Counted from the stretch's first letter, positions 8,276-16,187 are shown. The stretch: DNA of 64,000 nt from Asinibacterium sp. OR53 (GCF_000515315.1 NZ_KI911562.1:3586629-3650628), one strand, 5' to 3'. Notes: generated from the sequence alone by a model not told the origin. Numbers and translations: made by a program.

Positions 8276-9370
8276 TCATTTTCGTTCCAATTTTTGTACT
8301 CGTTTCCGCAAGGCTATATTCTCTTTTTTTAACTCGATCATATAAAGTGTCAACTCTTCTACCTTCTTCAACAAAGCTGCTTGCGTAACTCCCATATCCA
8401 ATCCCTGATTTGCTATTTCTTTTGCAGAAAGGACTTCGGGCAAATGCTTGTTTTGCTTAACAAATTTTTCCACTTCCAAAAGGGGTTTCAAGCGATATGT
8501 GGAGCTAAATACATAATCGGGCCATGTTGAGGGTTGCTTGACTTTAATCTGGCCGGCAATGATGGAGCCGGCAACAGCAAGGTTATAACCTTTGGTATCC
8601 GTGGTTCCGATACCAACCTTCCCATAAAAATAAGTGGTGGAATCCGGCGATATCTGAACAACCGGATAGGTTATATTACCATCGCTATATTCGAAAACAA
8701 AGGGCTTGTAATTTCCTGTAGCCCTTTTCTGCATCCGCATTCCGAATTTATGAGATGTGGGATACGACAGGTTGAAAAAGTCAACATACTCCTCTTCATT
8801 GTCACCATTAACCAGCGCCACTGTTGACTCATAAGCATTCCTTGAACTGGTAGGACTCCACACCTTGAAGACAGTGAAATCATGTCCATATCTCCTGAAG
8901 TAAGGTATGCCGGAAGTTCCATACGTAAATATCAATGAAGAACTTGGGTTCGGAACTCCCAGTCCTGCTTCATACATATCATAGGACCTGTCCCACCGGT
9001 CAGCGCCATTACTGCGGATAACAGCGGCACCATCACTATTTCCTCCCACAACAAACGGATCGTTATAACCCATTGATGATCCCAATACCGTTACGCTTCT
9101 ATTCGCATATTCCGCACCAAAATCAAAGTGGGCCTGGTTATCAAACCACGATTTGCCGTATGCCTGCAAATTATAAGTAGGATGTAAATCACTGGTCGCC
9201 CCAATTAACCCACGTCCGTTGATCCAGAAGTTAGCAGTTTGAGGAACGCTTATCTGGTTCTTAATAGAACTGTCTGATTGAGCGTTGGATTGCGTGGTCA
9301 ATAATATGCCCACCAGGAAAAACAATACCAACGGCACTTCATTCACGATTCTTTTCATTATTTGCTTCAT
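8276..9370 (-). CDS. Secreted fibre-like protein with shared C-terminal module
   Basis: This 364-residue protein has a signal peptide ending near SNAQS (residue 31). It has a unique Tyr/Gly/Ser-rich middle (about 40-260) and the module WPDYVFSSTYRLKPLLEVE, LPEVLSAKEIANQG, LLKKVEELTLYMIELKKEN in its last 90 residues. That module and the coiled coil after it match the end of the neighbouring 324-residue protein, while the middles differ. A GKVGIGTTD motif (about residue 251) marks the junction. The pair may form alternative or mixed fibres. The gap to the next gene is 40 bp, so both are probably on one transcript. The function of the unique domain is unknown. Confidence 0.65.
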   Translation of the reverse strand: MKQIMKRIVNEVPLVLFFLVGILLTTQSNAQSDSSIKNQISVPQTANFWINGRGLIGATSDLHPTYNLQAYGKSWFDNQAHFDFGAEYANRSVTVLGSSMGYNDPFVVGGNSDGAAVIRSNGADRWDRSYDMYEAGLGVPNPSSSLIFTYGTSGIPYFRRYGHDFTVFKVWSPTSSRNAYESTVALVNGDNEEEYVDFFNLSYPTSHKFGMRMQKRATGNYKPFVFEYSDGNITYPVVQISPDSTTYFYGKVGIGTTDTKGYNLAVAGSIIAGQIKVKQPSTWPDYVFSSTYRLKPLLEVEKFVKQNKHLPEVLSAKEIANQGLDMGVTQAALLKKVEELTLYMIELKKENIALRKRVQKLERK

Positions 9371-9408
9371 TTGTTTAATCTTTTATTTGTAATGATTGCA
9401 GTGGAATT

Positions 9409-9900
9409 TCAATTACGGTTTACGGCAGTATCTCTTTTCCACATCAAATGATTTCCGGGATGGTTTTCTTTTTGTTGTTTTAATTCACCCTTAATCGTAT
9501 GAGTAGTAGAATCTGCCTTATCAGGCTGCATTGTTTTATCAGGGAATGTAGCAGTCATTTTTCTGCCGGAAGAAACATGGTTCATTGTTGAAGATGGTGT
9601 ATCATTTTTTTCAGATAATGGATGCCCGTTTTTATTCAGATCTGCTTCCTCTCTTTTATATAAATTGCTTTTCTTCAATTGTTGAGTAGTATGATCTTCT
9701 TTCCACAGTAAATGATTCCTGACATCGGAGGAATCGTTTTGCAATTTGATATTGCTTTTCGCTGTTTTTAAAGTATCCTTCTGCGCAGGGTGGATTTTAA
9801 CCTGGGAAATAACACTGCCAATGAGTATTGTATTGAATGATAACAACAAAACAAAACGTAGTGCACATTTTTTAACAGATGGGGGCTTGGTTCCAGGCAT
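9409..9900 (-). CDS. Small charged secreted protein of unknown function
   Basis: This 163-residue protein is the first gene of the Rhs-containing set. A signal peptide or N-terminal anchor covers residues 12-32. The rest is Lys/Asn/Asp/Thr-rich with almost no hydrophobic core and is probably disordered. The only ordered-looking feature is a motif present twice: NHLLWKED (62-69) and NHLMWKRD (150-157). I recognise no family. The 38 bp to the next gene and the shared orientation place it in the Rhs operon. A linker or chaperone-like role is possible but unsupported. ATG 9900 is the only reasonable start. Confidence 0.5.
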   Translation of the reverse strand: MPGTKPPSVKKCALRFVLLLSFNTILIGSVISQVKIHPAQKDTLKTAKSNIKLQNDSSDVRNHLLWKEDHTTQQLKKSNLYKREEADLNKNGHPLSEKNDTPSSTMNHVSSGRKMTATFPDKTMQPDKADSTTHTIKGELKQQKENHPGNHLMWKRDTAVNRN

Positions 9901-9960
9901 AGAAAATCACATTTACTTTATAAATGAACTCAATTGGAATACTATTTCCATTGAATAATT

Positions 9961-9987
9961 ATTGAGGCAGCATTTTCAGGCCTCAAT
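9961..9987. promoter_or_regulatory. Inverted repeat in divergent control region
   Basis: ATTGAGGC and GCCTCAAT form perfect 8-bp arms around an 11-base spacer. They lie 61 bp upstream of the first gene of the Rhs operon, in the roughly 340-bp gap shared with the divergent lipoprotein gene. The gap also holds a weaker ACCCCT/AGGGGT repeat at 10157-10174. No T-run follows on either strand, so an operator or a 5'-leader hairpin is more likely than a terminator. I see no good -7 box. Confidence 0.35.
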
Positions 9988-10250
9988 CAAAACATGTGAA
10001 GGACATCATTGGGGGGACAAAGCAGACATCCATTGAATTGATAAAACAGAAATACTTCCTTAAACTTGTCTTCCTAAAAAAATATTAAAAACTCTCACCA
10101 ATTTCGACAATTTGGGTGTAATGGCCGGACTGATGTAAAATACACGTAGATAGAGCACCCCTTATTTTAGGGGTATCAGCATCATTCTTCAATTACCGGT
10201 AAAGTTATCCTCTTGCATTTTTCACCGGAGAATAGTATGTTTACAGGTCT

Positions 10251-10260
10251 CCCCCCCCCC
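10251..10260 (+). repeat. C10 homopolymer near gene start (possible slippage site)
   Basis: Ten consecutive C residues lie between an ATG at 10237, which has GGAG seven bases ahead of it, and the lipoprotein-type ATG at 10282. Both ATGs share the frame. If translation starts at 10237, one-base changes in the tract would switch the frame off. If it starts at 10282, the tract would act only on the leader. Confidence 0.6.
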
Positions 10261-10281
10261 GCTCATACCAATCCTTGTCTC

Positions 10282-11241
10282 ATGACCAAGAACCCTGCTA
10301 CTCCGGCCGTTCTCCTGGCCTTTCCCATGCTGTTGATTTTCCTGAGTTGTAGTAACAACGGCGGCAACATGAAGTACGAAAAAACCAATGCCGGTTACCA
10401 AGTCGATTCTACCAGCAGCAGTAAAAACACAATGGATACTGCAGTTGTTGCCAAGCCTGTAACCAAGCCCGGATCTGCTACTCCATCTACCGTAGATCAC
10501 GTAGATACTACTGCAAAAAAAAGCATCATTCCCGGCCGTTGGGAAACAGTGCGATTGCGCAGAAAGAGTTTCAACCGCACGGGGGAAGCGCATACCGACA
10601 GCCTTGTATTGCTGGTGCCCGCTGATACTGTTGCGCATCCGCAACCTACAGGCAGCGGCGCTCAACCACCAACAGAAAAAATTGGAAAAAGATCCGGCAT
10701 ACTGGGTTATTCTTTTTTCAAGCAAATGAAACGGTCCGAGACCAAGAACATACACGCGTTCATCAGCATCCGGCATTCCGAAAGCGCCCTGCGCGATACC
10801 ATCCGTATCATCAACGCACAGGAAGAACCCAATAAACGCAACGATACCGTGAGTATTTTCACGCAGAATATCTTGTTGTACCGCTATGTAGATGTGCGGC
10901 TCCTGGATCCCGATCATTCCTTTACCATCGCACAGGTGCACGACAGCGCCAGGCAGGAAGTAGATGAAACCGATGGTAATCACTGGGAATGGGCGGTTAC
11001 ACCCAACACCGATAGAAAAGAAGCACGGCTAATATTGAAAGTAGTGGCAGAAAAACCCGATGAACCGGCAGAACCGTTTGACTCACGCACCATACCCATC
11101 ACCATCAATGTGAACACCAATATTGTGCGGCCGCTCTGGATCTATTTATACGATCATCCGGAATACGTATTTACAGCCATACTCATTCCGGTGGTTGCTT
11201 ATTTTGGCAAAAAAATATTCGACCGGAGGAAATCATCGTAG
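10282..11241 (+). CDS. Putative lipoprotein with C-terminal membrane anchor, unknown function
   Basis: This protein has 319 residues from the ATG at 10282. That start gives a clean lipoprotein-type signal ending FLSC-SNNGG (Cys23). Starts at 10213 or 10237 would add a Pro-rich tail across a C10 tract. A Ser/Thr/Pro-rich linker covers about 30-80. A probable beta-rich domain follows and ends with HWEWAVTPN, LILKVVAE and IPITINVN, a pattern resembling C-terminal beta-sandwich domains in other membrane proteins. The final 40 residues form one membrane helix (YVFTAILIPVVAYF) with a basic tail. An N-terminal lipid plus a C-terminal helix is an odd topology, and the first segment may simply be a signal anchor. 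It is divergent from the Rhs operon. No function is assigned. Confidence 0.6.
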   Translation: MTKNPATPAVLLAFPMLLIFLSCSNNGGNMKYEKTNAGYQVDSTSSSKNTMDTAVVAKPVTKPGSATPSTVDHVDTTAKKSIIPGRWETVRLRRKSFNRTGEAHTDSLVLLVPADTVAHPQPTGSGAQPPTEKIGKRSGILGYSFFKQMKRSETKNIHAFISIRHSESALRDTIRIINAQEEPNKRNDTVSIFTQNILLYRYVDVRLLDPDHSFTIAQVHDSARQEVDETDGNHWEWAVTPNTDRKEARLILKVVAEKPDEPAEPFDSRTIPITINVNTNIVRPLWIYLYDHPEYVFTAILIPVVAYFGKKIFDRRKSS

Positions 11242-11314
11242 CCGGATCAGTTTTTACACATTCGGGGCCTGTTCTTTGTTGATTTTTACCTGACGCTTAG
11301 TTGATTCGTGATTT

Positions 11315-11412
11315 TGTACCCTTTTCTTCGCCGTTTCTTCGGTTATAAGCGAACAAGCTTCGGTAATAGGCGAACAAAGGGTATACAAACAGCGAAGCGG
11401 GGGCGAAGAAAA
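11315..11412. repeat. Structured non-coding stretch: tandem 21-bp repeat inside nested inverted repeats
   Basis: Two adjacent 21-bp copies (11337-11357 and 11358-11378, starting CTTCGGT) agree at 18 of 21 positions. They are enclosed by inverted arms: TACCCTTT with AAAGGGTA (11376-11383), and TTTTCTTCGCC (11322-11332) with GGCGAAGAAAA (11402-11412). The whole could fold into a long hairpin. A 73-codon minus-strand frame across it shows no protein-like features. The function is unknown. Confidence 0.5.
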
Positions 11413-11471
11413 CGCGTATGAGGTAATAGCATAATAAGGATCAATCATCAATGAGGAGAGTACCTTCCTAA

Positions 11472-11651
11472 TCAAATATTTTTCTGTCCTTTCTCTGTAA
11501 TGTACCAGGTCTTGTCGTTCTCATGAGAACGCCTGATCCAGCCTTTTCCAATGAATATCTGGGTTAACAGGCCGCCCAGTTTACCGCGAATTTGGGTATA
11601 ACGTACAATGGAGGAGTTGGCTTTCTTGGGGGAAGTTTTAACACTTGACAT
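11472..11651 (-). CDS. 59-residue winged-helix-like mini protein
   Basis: An ATG at 11651 opens a frame of 59 codons ending in TGA at 11472. The protein has YTQIRGKLGGLLTQIF, GKGWIRRSHENDKTWYIT and EKGQKNI. The helix with LGGLL, then GWIRR, then a W-Y-I-T strand and a closing EKG resembles the last third of ArsR-type winged-helix regulators, where the pattern is roughly LGGALxxxLLxxGWxxR...LTxxG. The N-terminal half of such a regulator is missing and no decayed remnant is visible upstream. It could be a tiny stand-alone DNA-binding protein or a truncated relic. The frame stays open upstream to about 11720 without another ATG. Confidence 0.5.
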   Translation of the reverse strand: MSSVKTSPKKANSSIVRYTQIRGKLGGLLTQIFIGKGWIRRSHENDKTWYITEKGQKNI

Positions 11652-11799
11652 AAATGCCCGTTTTACCTGGAGAATGCGTCTATTAAGATAAACACTCCCC
11701 TTTACATTTTTATCTTTTCAAAGGAAGTTTTTTCTGTTCATTTTCAGCGCAATTCCTGTGTAATTAACATAAAAGTAAAGCTGCAAGGGCTTTATGAAG

Positions 11800-11832
11800 T
11801 CCCTCGGCTTGCTACGCTCGCCCGGGATGACG
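11800..11832. repeat. Palindromic intergenic repeat (GTCATCCCGAGCG family), single unit
   Basis: TCCCTCGGCTTGCTACGCTC followed by GCCCGGGATGACG is one unit of the dispersed repeat also found at 16411-16490 and 23057-23186. It ends just after the stop codon of the TlpA-like gene, where a hairpin could stabilise or end the transcript. Confidence 0.65.
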
Positions 11833-11835
11833 GGG

Positions 11836-13053
11836 TTATTGTAGCAACCGGTCGATTGTTTCGTTGAACTCTTTTTTCATTTCTTCATAATGCACACCCG
11901 TTCCCGGGCCTGTAAACCCAGCTTCGAGCTTGGCCACTTTACCGGTTTTGTCGATGAAAATGGTAGAAGGGAAAGATTTAATAGGCGTGAGCTGCGGCAA
12001 CGTTTTCTCTGTTTTCTGCTCATCCATAACAGTAACACCGGTAACCAGTATGGGATACTCCACGCCGAAACGTTCTTTGAACTTCAGCAGGCTCTTGCGT
12101 GAACGTTCAAAATCGGTGCTGTACTCATACGCGAGGCCAATGATCTCCACGCCGCGCTGTTTGTTCTTTCTATAAAAATCACTTAGGAAAGCCGTTTCAT
12201 CCATGCAATTGGGACACCAGGAGCCCATAATCTGTATCACTACTACTTTGTTTTTAAAGCGGGCATCGTTGATGGACACCATCTTTTTATTCAGATCGGG
12301 GAAACGGAAATTCAACTTGCTTTGCCCTGGCCTCAGGTACATCGCCGCATCATTGGGCAAACCGGCATTGGCATTTTTTTCAGCAAGCCAGTTTTCATGG
12401 GCAGCAGGACCGGAATAAAAATCTCCGCCGCTGATGCTATGGTCATTGTTGATCTTGGCCGTGAAGAGGAAAGCATGCACCCCATCGAAAGTGGACAGCT
12501 TCAGCGTATCACCACTGACCACCCCACCCAGGTATCGATAATCTCCTGTTGAAGTCAATATAGAACCACTCAGATCGTTTCCTTTTTGCACAAACTCCCC
12601 TACCGTAGTATCTGTAAGTGCTTTACCGCTCTGTCCGAAAAAAGTTGCCCAACGGCCGGTGATATTGTGCAATGCAGGTTGCTTTACTTCAAAGCGCTCA
12701 CCATTGCCCAGTTCAGCGGTGAAAGGCATTTGGATATGCCCCTTGCTCGTACTCCTGATCCACCATCCTGCTATTTTTTTATCAGACAACAGCTTAACCC
12801 TGAACTGCGATTCAAAAACAGGCATCTGCACCAGCAGCGAATCACCCGCTGCGCCAATATTATCTACACGCATCCTCTCACTGGCATTCAATATATACCA
12901 GACCGTTTTCCCTCCTTCGTGACGAAGCTCGAAATTGAATACGATATGGTTACCATCCGCGCGATGCAATTGCGCTTTCCATAATCCCTGTTCTTGTGCC
13001 TGTACCGTGTTGATCATTCCCGCCAACAACATAACCACCAATATCTTTCTCAT
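11836..13053 (-). CDS. TlpA-like periplasmic thioredoxin-fold protein
   Basis: This 405-residue protein has a signal peptide (residues 1-20, ending TVQAQ). An N-terminal domain of about 230 residues is rich in beta strands and has no catalytic motif I recognise. A TlpA/ResA-type thioredoxin domain follows from about 250. The active site is GSWCPNC (Cys280 and Cys283), followed by DETAFLSDFY, and the cis-Pro region is KSFPSTIF. Such proteins reduce disulfides in the periplasm, for instance on apocytochromes or in oxidative stress. The ATG at 13053 was chosen because the only upstream option is a TTG at 13065. It is divergent from the lactonase gene, with a 138-bp gap. Confidence 0.85.
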   Translation of the reverse strand: MRKILVVMLLAGMINTVQAQEQGLWKAQLHRADGNHIVFNFELRHEGGKTVWYILNASERMRVDNIGAAGDSLLVQMPVFESQFRVKLLSDKKIAGWWIRSTSKGHIQMPFTAELGNGERFEVKQPALHNITGRWATFFGQSGKALTDTTVGEFVQKGNDLSGSILTSTGDYRYLGGVVSGDTLKLSTFDGVHAFLFTAKINNDHSISGGDFYSGPAAHENWLAEKNANAGLPNDAAMYLRPGQSKLNFRFPDLNKKMVSINDARFKNKVVVIQIMGSWCPNCMDETAFLSDFYRKNKQRGVEIIGLAYEYSTDFERSRKSLLKFKERFGVEYPILVTGVTVMDEQKTEKTLPQLTPIKSFPSTIFIDKTGKVAKLEAGFTGPGTGVHYEEMKKEFNETIDRLLQ

Positions 13054-13191
13054 AGTTCTGTACAACTTTACTTTTCTTCAATAAATAGGCTGCCTGGCAG
13101 CAAACTTACCAACAAAACGCCTGCGCATTATCACTTGCCTGTCAAATTATACGAACGGAATGTTTATCTTCCGTTTTCTAAAATAAATGGC

Positions 13192-14322
13192 ATGCGTTCG
13201 CTCCTTCTTTTTGTTTGCCTGATACTAAGCCAATGGCTTTTTGCGCAGGATTATTATTTGTTCGTTGGCACTTATACCAGCGGAAAAAGCAAGGGTATCT
13301 ACGTATATCGCTTCAACAGTCAAACCGGCGAAGCGCAATGGGTGAGCAATACCGACAGCAGCAATAACCCTGCTTTCCTGGCCGTATCGCCCAATGGCAA
13401 ATTCCTGTATGCCATCAATGAAGCGGGATCTCCCCAATCCGGACATGTGAGCGCTTATGCCTTTGATGCTGCCAATGGTAACCTGCGGCTGATCAACCAG
13501 CAGCCGAGTGGTGGATTAGGCCCCTGCTTCGTAACCATAGATAAGACCGGCAAATGGGTGCTCGCAGGCAATTATATGAGCGGAAGCCTGGCCGCATTGC
13601 CAGTAAATAAAGATGGCTCGCTGGCTCCTTATACGCAAATGATCCAGCAAGAGGGCAGCAGTGTGAACAAGAACAGGCAGGAAGGTCCGCACGTTCATTC
13701 TACTTTCATCACACCCGATCAGCATTATGTGCTGACGCCCAACCTGGGAACCGATAAAGTGATGATCTATGCATTTCATAAAGAAGACCAACAGCCCCTG
13801 AAGCCCGCCGCACAACCCTTTGTGCGCTCCATACCGGGCAGTGGCCCACGGCATCTCGACTTCCATCCCAATCGCAAATATGTTTACCTGATTGAAGAAA
13901 TGAGCGGTACCGTATCGGTATTCGCTTATCATGAAGGCAGGTTGAAAAAGCGGCAGACCATCGCTACGCACCCGGCCGATTTCAAAGGACAGCCCGGCAG
14001 CGCCGATATCCATGTATCGCCAGATGGTAAATTTTTGTATGCTTCCAACCGGGGTGAAGAAAATAACATCGCTATTTTTTCTATCGATCCCGTTTCCGGT
14101 TTGCTAACGGCCAAAGGCTACCAGGTCCTGCCCGGCAAATGGCCGCGTAATTTCACCATTGATCCCGAAGGGAATTTCCTGCTGGTGGCCAATCAACAGA
14201 CCAACAATATCGTCATTTATAAAAGAGATAAAGAAACGGGCATGCTGGAAGCTATGCCACAGCAACTGGAAGTACCCAGTCCTGTTTGCCTGAAACTACT
14301 GCGCATTGAGTCGCATCAATGA
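13192..14322 (+). CDS. Secreted lactonase-family seven-bladed beta-propeller
   Basis: This 376-residue protein has a signal peptide (ending WLFAQ). The whole mature part follows the lactonase family (PF10282): YYLFVGTYTSGKSKGIYVY at the start, repeated blades such as FLAVSPNGKFLYAINE, HVSPDGKFLYASNRG and a His-rich GPRHLDFHPN. The cytosolic relative Pgl hydrolyses 6-phosphogluconolactone. Secreted Bacteroidota members have unproven substrates, so the function is best left as sugar-lactone hydrolase-like. The longer open frame back to 12994 has no protein-like sequence, and the signal peptide fixes the start at 13192. Its last 7 bases overlap the convergent gene. Confidence 0.85.
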   Translation: MRSLLLFVCLILSQWLFAQDYYLFVGTYTSGKSKGIYVYRFNSQTGEAQWVSNTDSSNNPAFLAVSPNGKFLYAINEAGSPQSGHVSAYAFDAANGNLRLINQQPSGGLGPCFVTIDKTGKWVLAGNYMSGSLAALPVNKDGSLAPYTQMIQQEGSSVNKNRQEGPHVHSTFITPDQHYVLTPNLGTDKVMIYAFHKEDQQPLKPAAQPFVRSIPGSGPRHLDFHPNRKYVYLIEEMSGTVSVFAYHEGRLKKRQTIATHPADFKGQPGSADIHVSPDGKFLYASNRGEENNIAIFSIDPVSGLLTAKGYQVLPGKWPRNFTIDPEGNFLLVANQQTNNIVIYKRDKETGMLEAMPQQLEVPSPVCLKLLRIESHQ

Positions 14323-14771
14323 TGGTGACGATGATGCCCCTGGTGCTGGTTGTGGTTAGAAGCATGATTCTGCGCATTGGCCTTCTTCATTTGATTTTGA
14401 AGAAACCCTAAGGCAACCAGGGAAAATCCCAGCATCAAAAAGAAATACTGCAGGAAAAAATCATTGCCCACCATGAACATCTGGGCAATCACAATCACTA
14501 CAATAACCAATCCCTGTACCACGATGGCCGTAGGGTACCAATGGACCTTCTTTAAAGTAACGATAATGGTAAAAAGACTCAATACACCGAATCCGATCAG
14601 CAATATCCATCCGGGGATGGTATAATCTTTGAACACGGTCCCGTTGAGGAGATAAAAAGGCAGGCCGAGGGAGTTTCCGGTGGGATCCATGATCATGCGG
14701 GCTCCGGCATAAAGGTTAACGGCACATACCAATACTAATACTGCAATTGATAATTGGCGAACTGTTTTCAT
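14316..14771 (-). CDS. Four-helix membrane protein with His-rich tail, unknown function
   Basis: This 151-residue protein has four predicted membrane helices (about 5-25, 45-65, 75-95, 100-120). Its C-terminus is a tail of about 20 residues rich in His and Asn (QHQGHHRHHH at the end) that could bind metal. I recognise no named family. It is common for small Bacteroidota membrane proteins of this size to be uncharacterised. The ATG at 14771 is preferred over a GTG at 14777. The 3' end overlaps the lactonase gene by 7 bases on the other strand. Confidence 0.65.
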   Translation of the reverse strand: MKTVRQLSIAVLVLVCAVNLYAGARMIMDPTGNSLGLPFYLLNGTVFKDYTIPGWILLIGFGVLSLFTIIVTLKKVHWYPTAIVVQGLVIVVIVIAQMFMVGNDFFLQYFFLMLGFSLVALGFLQNQMKKANAQNHASNHNQHQGHHRHHH

Positions 14772-14828
14772 AGGCACGCGGGTTTGTATCTGGCAATCGT
14801 ATCTATCATCTGTTAAGATACGAAAAAA

Positions 14829-16187
14829 TCACTTACCTGCCAGGAAATCCCGGAACCAATAGCCCGAATTCTTGATGGTCCGCAATTGGGTTTTAAAGTC
14901 GGTATGTACCAGTCCGAACCGCGCCGCATAGCCTTCCGACCACTCAAAATTATCGGTAAGCGTCCAGGCAAAATAGCCGCTCAGGTTCACGCCTTCTTTT
15001 TTTGCCCTCAGCGCGGCAGCCAGGTATTGCTGGAAATAGTCGATCCTCGCCTGATCGTTCACGGTACCGTTCACCAGCTGGTCTTTAAAAGCCGCCCCAC
15101 CCTCCGTGATCATGATCTCTTTTACACTTCCGTACAACCAGAACCGTTTGATCATCCAGTAAAGGCTGTCGGCATTGATTTCCCAACCCATGCCCGTTAC
15201 CGGCACTTTTCGCTGGGTGGCTTTTACTTCTGAGGCGTGGATATAAGGGATCAGCGAATTGTATTTCACCGTAATGGGGAAATAATTCTGTATGCCAATG
15301 AAATCGAAATTGAACTGCATGCGCTCCTGGTATTTCCAGGCTTTGTTATGCAGGTGTATTTTATCGAGTAAAGGAAAGTTCTCTACTTCGGGGTAACCTC
15401 TGCCCAATGCCGGCTCAATGAACAGTCGGTTCATCAAAGCATCGACCCTTTTGGCCGCCAGTACATCAGGCTCTTTTTTACTGAAGGGCATTACTTCACT
15501 ACAGGAGAAAGTAGTACCAATTTTTGCCTTTGATACCGCATCACGCACCAGCCGGCCACCTTCGGCCGTGCAGAGCGCTGCATTGTGTATGGCCGGCAGG
15601 AAATGAGGCAGTCCGGTTTTACCGGGTGCATGCTTGCCCATCATATAACCCAGCGTGGTAAAGCCCATGGGCTCATTCATGATGATCCAGTGTTTCACTT
15701 TACTGCCATAAGCTTCGGTGCATACCTGCACGAAACGGGTGAACCATTTGAGCATCTGGTGACTCGTCCATCCGCCATTTTTTTCCAGCTCCAAAGGAAG
15801 ATCCCAGTGATACAGGGTTACATAAGGTGTAAGTCCCAATGTAAGGCATTCATCAATGACCTTATGATAAAACGCAATCCCTTCTTTGTTCACCCTGCCA
15901 ATGCCTTCCGGTAAGATGCGGCTCCATGAAATGGAAAAACGGAATGCAGTAAAGCCCAATGCTTTCACTAATACGAGATCATCTTTATAACGATAATAGA
16001 AATCGCAGGCTTCAGATGGTTTAGCAGCACCTTTGATCTTTCCCTGCCGCCGCGCAAAACTGTCCCAGATAGAAAGTCCGCGCCCGTCTACATTGTATGC
16101 GCCTTCGTTTTGTGCGGCGGACATGGCTACGCCCCATTGAAAATTGGGACCGAAAGACTTTGCCGATAGGGTTTGATATGGTGTCAA
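14829..16187 (-). CDS. GH1 family beta-glucosidase/6-phospho-beta-glucosidase-like enzyme
   Basis: This 452-residue protein has the normal full length for a GH1 (alpha/beta)8 barrel. Glu172 in IIMNEP is the acid/base and Glu362 in IMITEGG is the nucleophile. The usual ITENG is changed to ITEGG. Other landmarks are FQWGVAMSAAQNEGA near the N-terminus, YHWDLP (126-131) and the C-terminal WTLTDNFEWSEGY substrate loop. There is no signal peptide, so it acts in the cytosol on beta-glycosides such as cellobiose. The start must be non-ATG: the first ATG would cut off the first barrel strand, a stop lies six codons upstream of the chosen TTG, and CTG/TTG are the only options between. Confidence 0.9.
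   Translation of the reverse strand: MTPYQTLSAKSFGPNFQWGVAMSAAQNEGAYNVDGRGLSIWDSFARRQGKIKGAAKPSEACDFYYRYKDDLVLVKALGFTAFRFSISWSRILPEGIGRVNKEGIAFYHKVIDECLTLGLTPYVTLYHWDLPLELEKNGGWTSHQMLKWFTRFVQVCTEAYGSKVKHWIIMNEPMGFTTLGYMMGKHAPGKTGLPHFLPAIHNAALCTAEGGRLVRDAVSKAKIGTTFSCSEVMPFSKKEPDVLAAKRVDALMNRLFIEPALGRGYPEVENFPLLDKIHLHNKAWKYQERMQFNFDFIGIQNYFPITVKYNSLIPYIHASEVKATQRKVPVTGMGWEINADSLYWMIKRFWLYGSVKEIMITEGGAAFKDQLVNGTVNDQARIDYFQQYLAAALRAKKEGVNLSGYFAWTLTDNFEWSEGYAARFGLVHTDFKTQLRTIKNSGYWFRDFLAGK

Noticed and set aside
11254..11475. 73-codon minus-strand frame with a repeated ITEA/ITEE segment
   Set aside because: It runs over the tandem 21-bp repeat and inverted arms, and its sequence has no recognisable fold. 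The repeat in the protein is a by-product of the DNA repeat. It also ends against the better-supported 59-residue gene.
12994..13191. N-terminal extension of the lactonase-type protein
   Set aside because: The 66 extra codons lie over the start of the divergent TlpA gene and its promoter region. A clean signal peptide starts at 13192.
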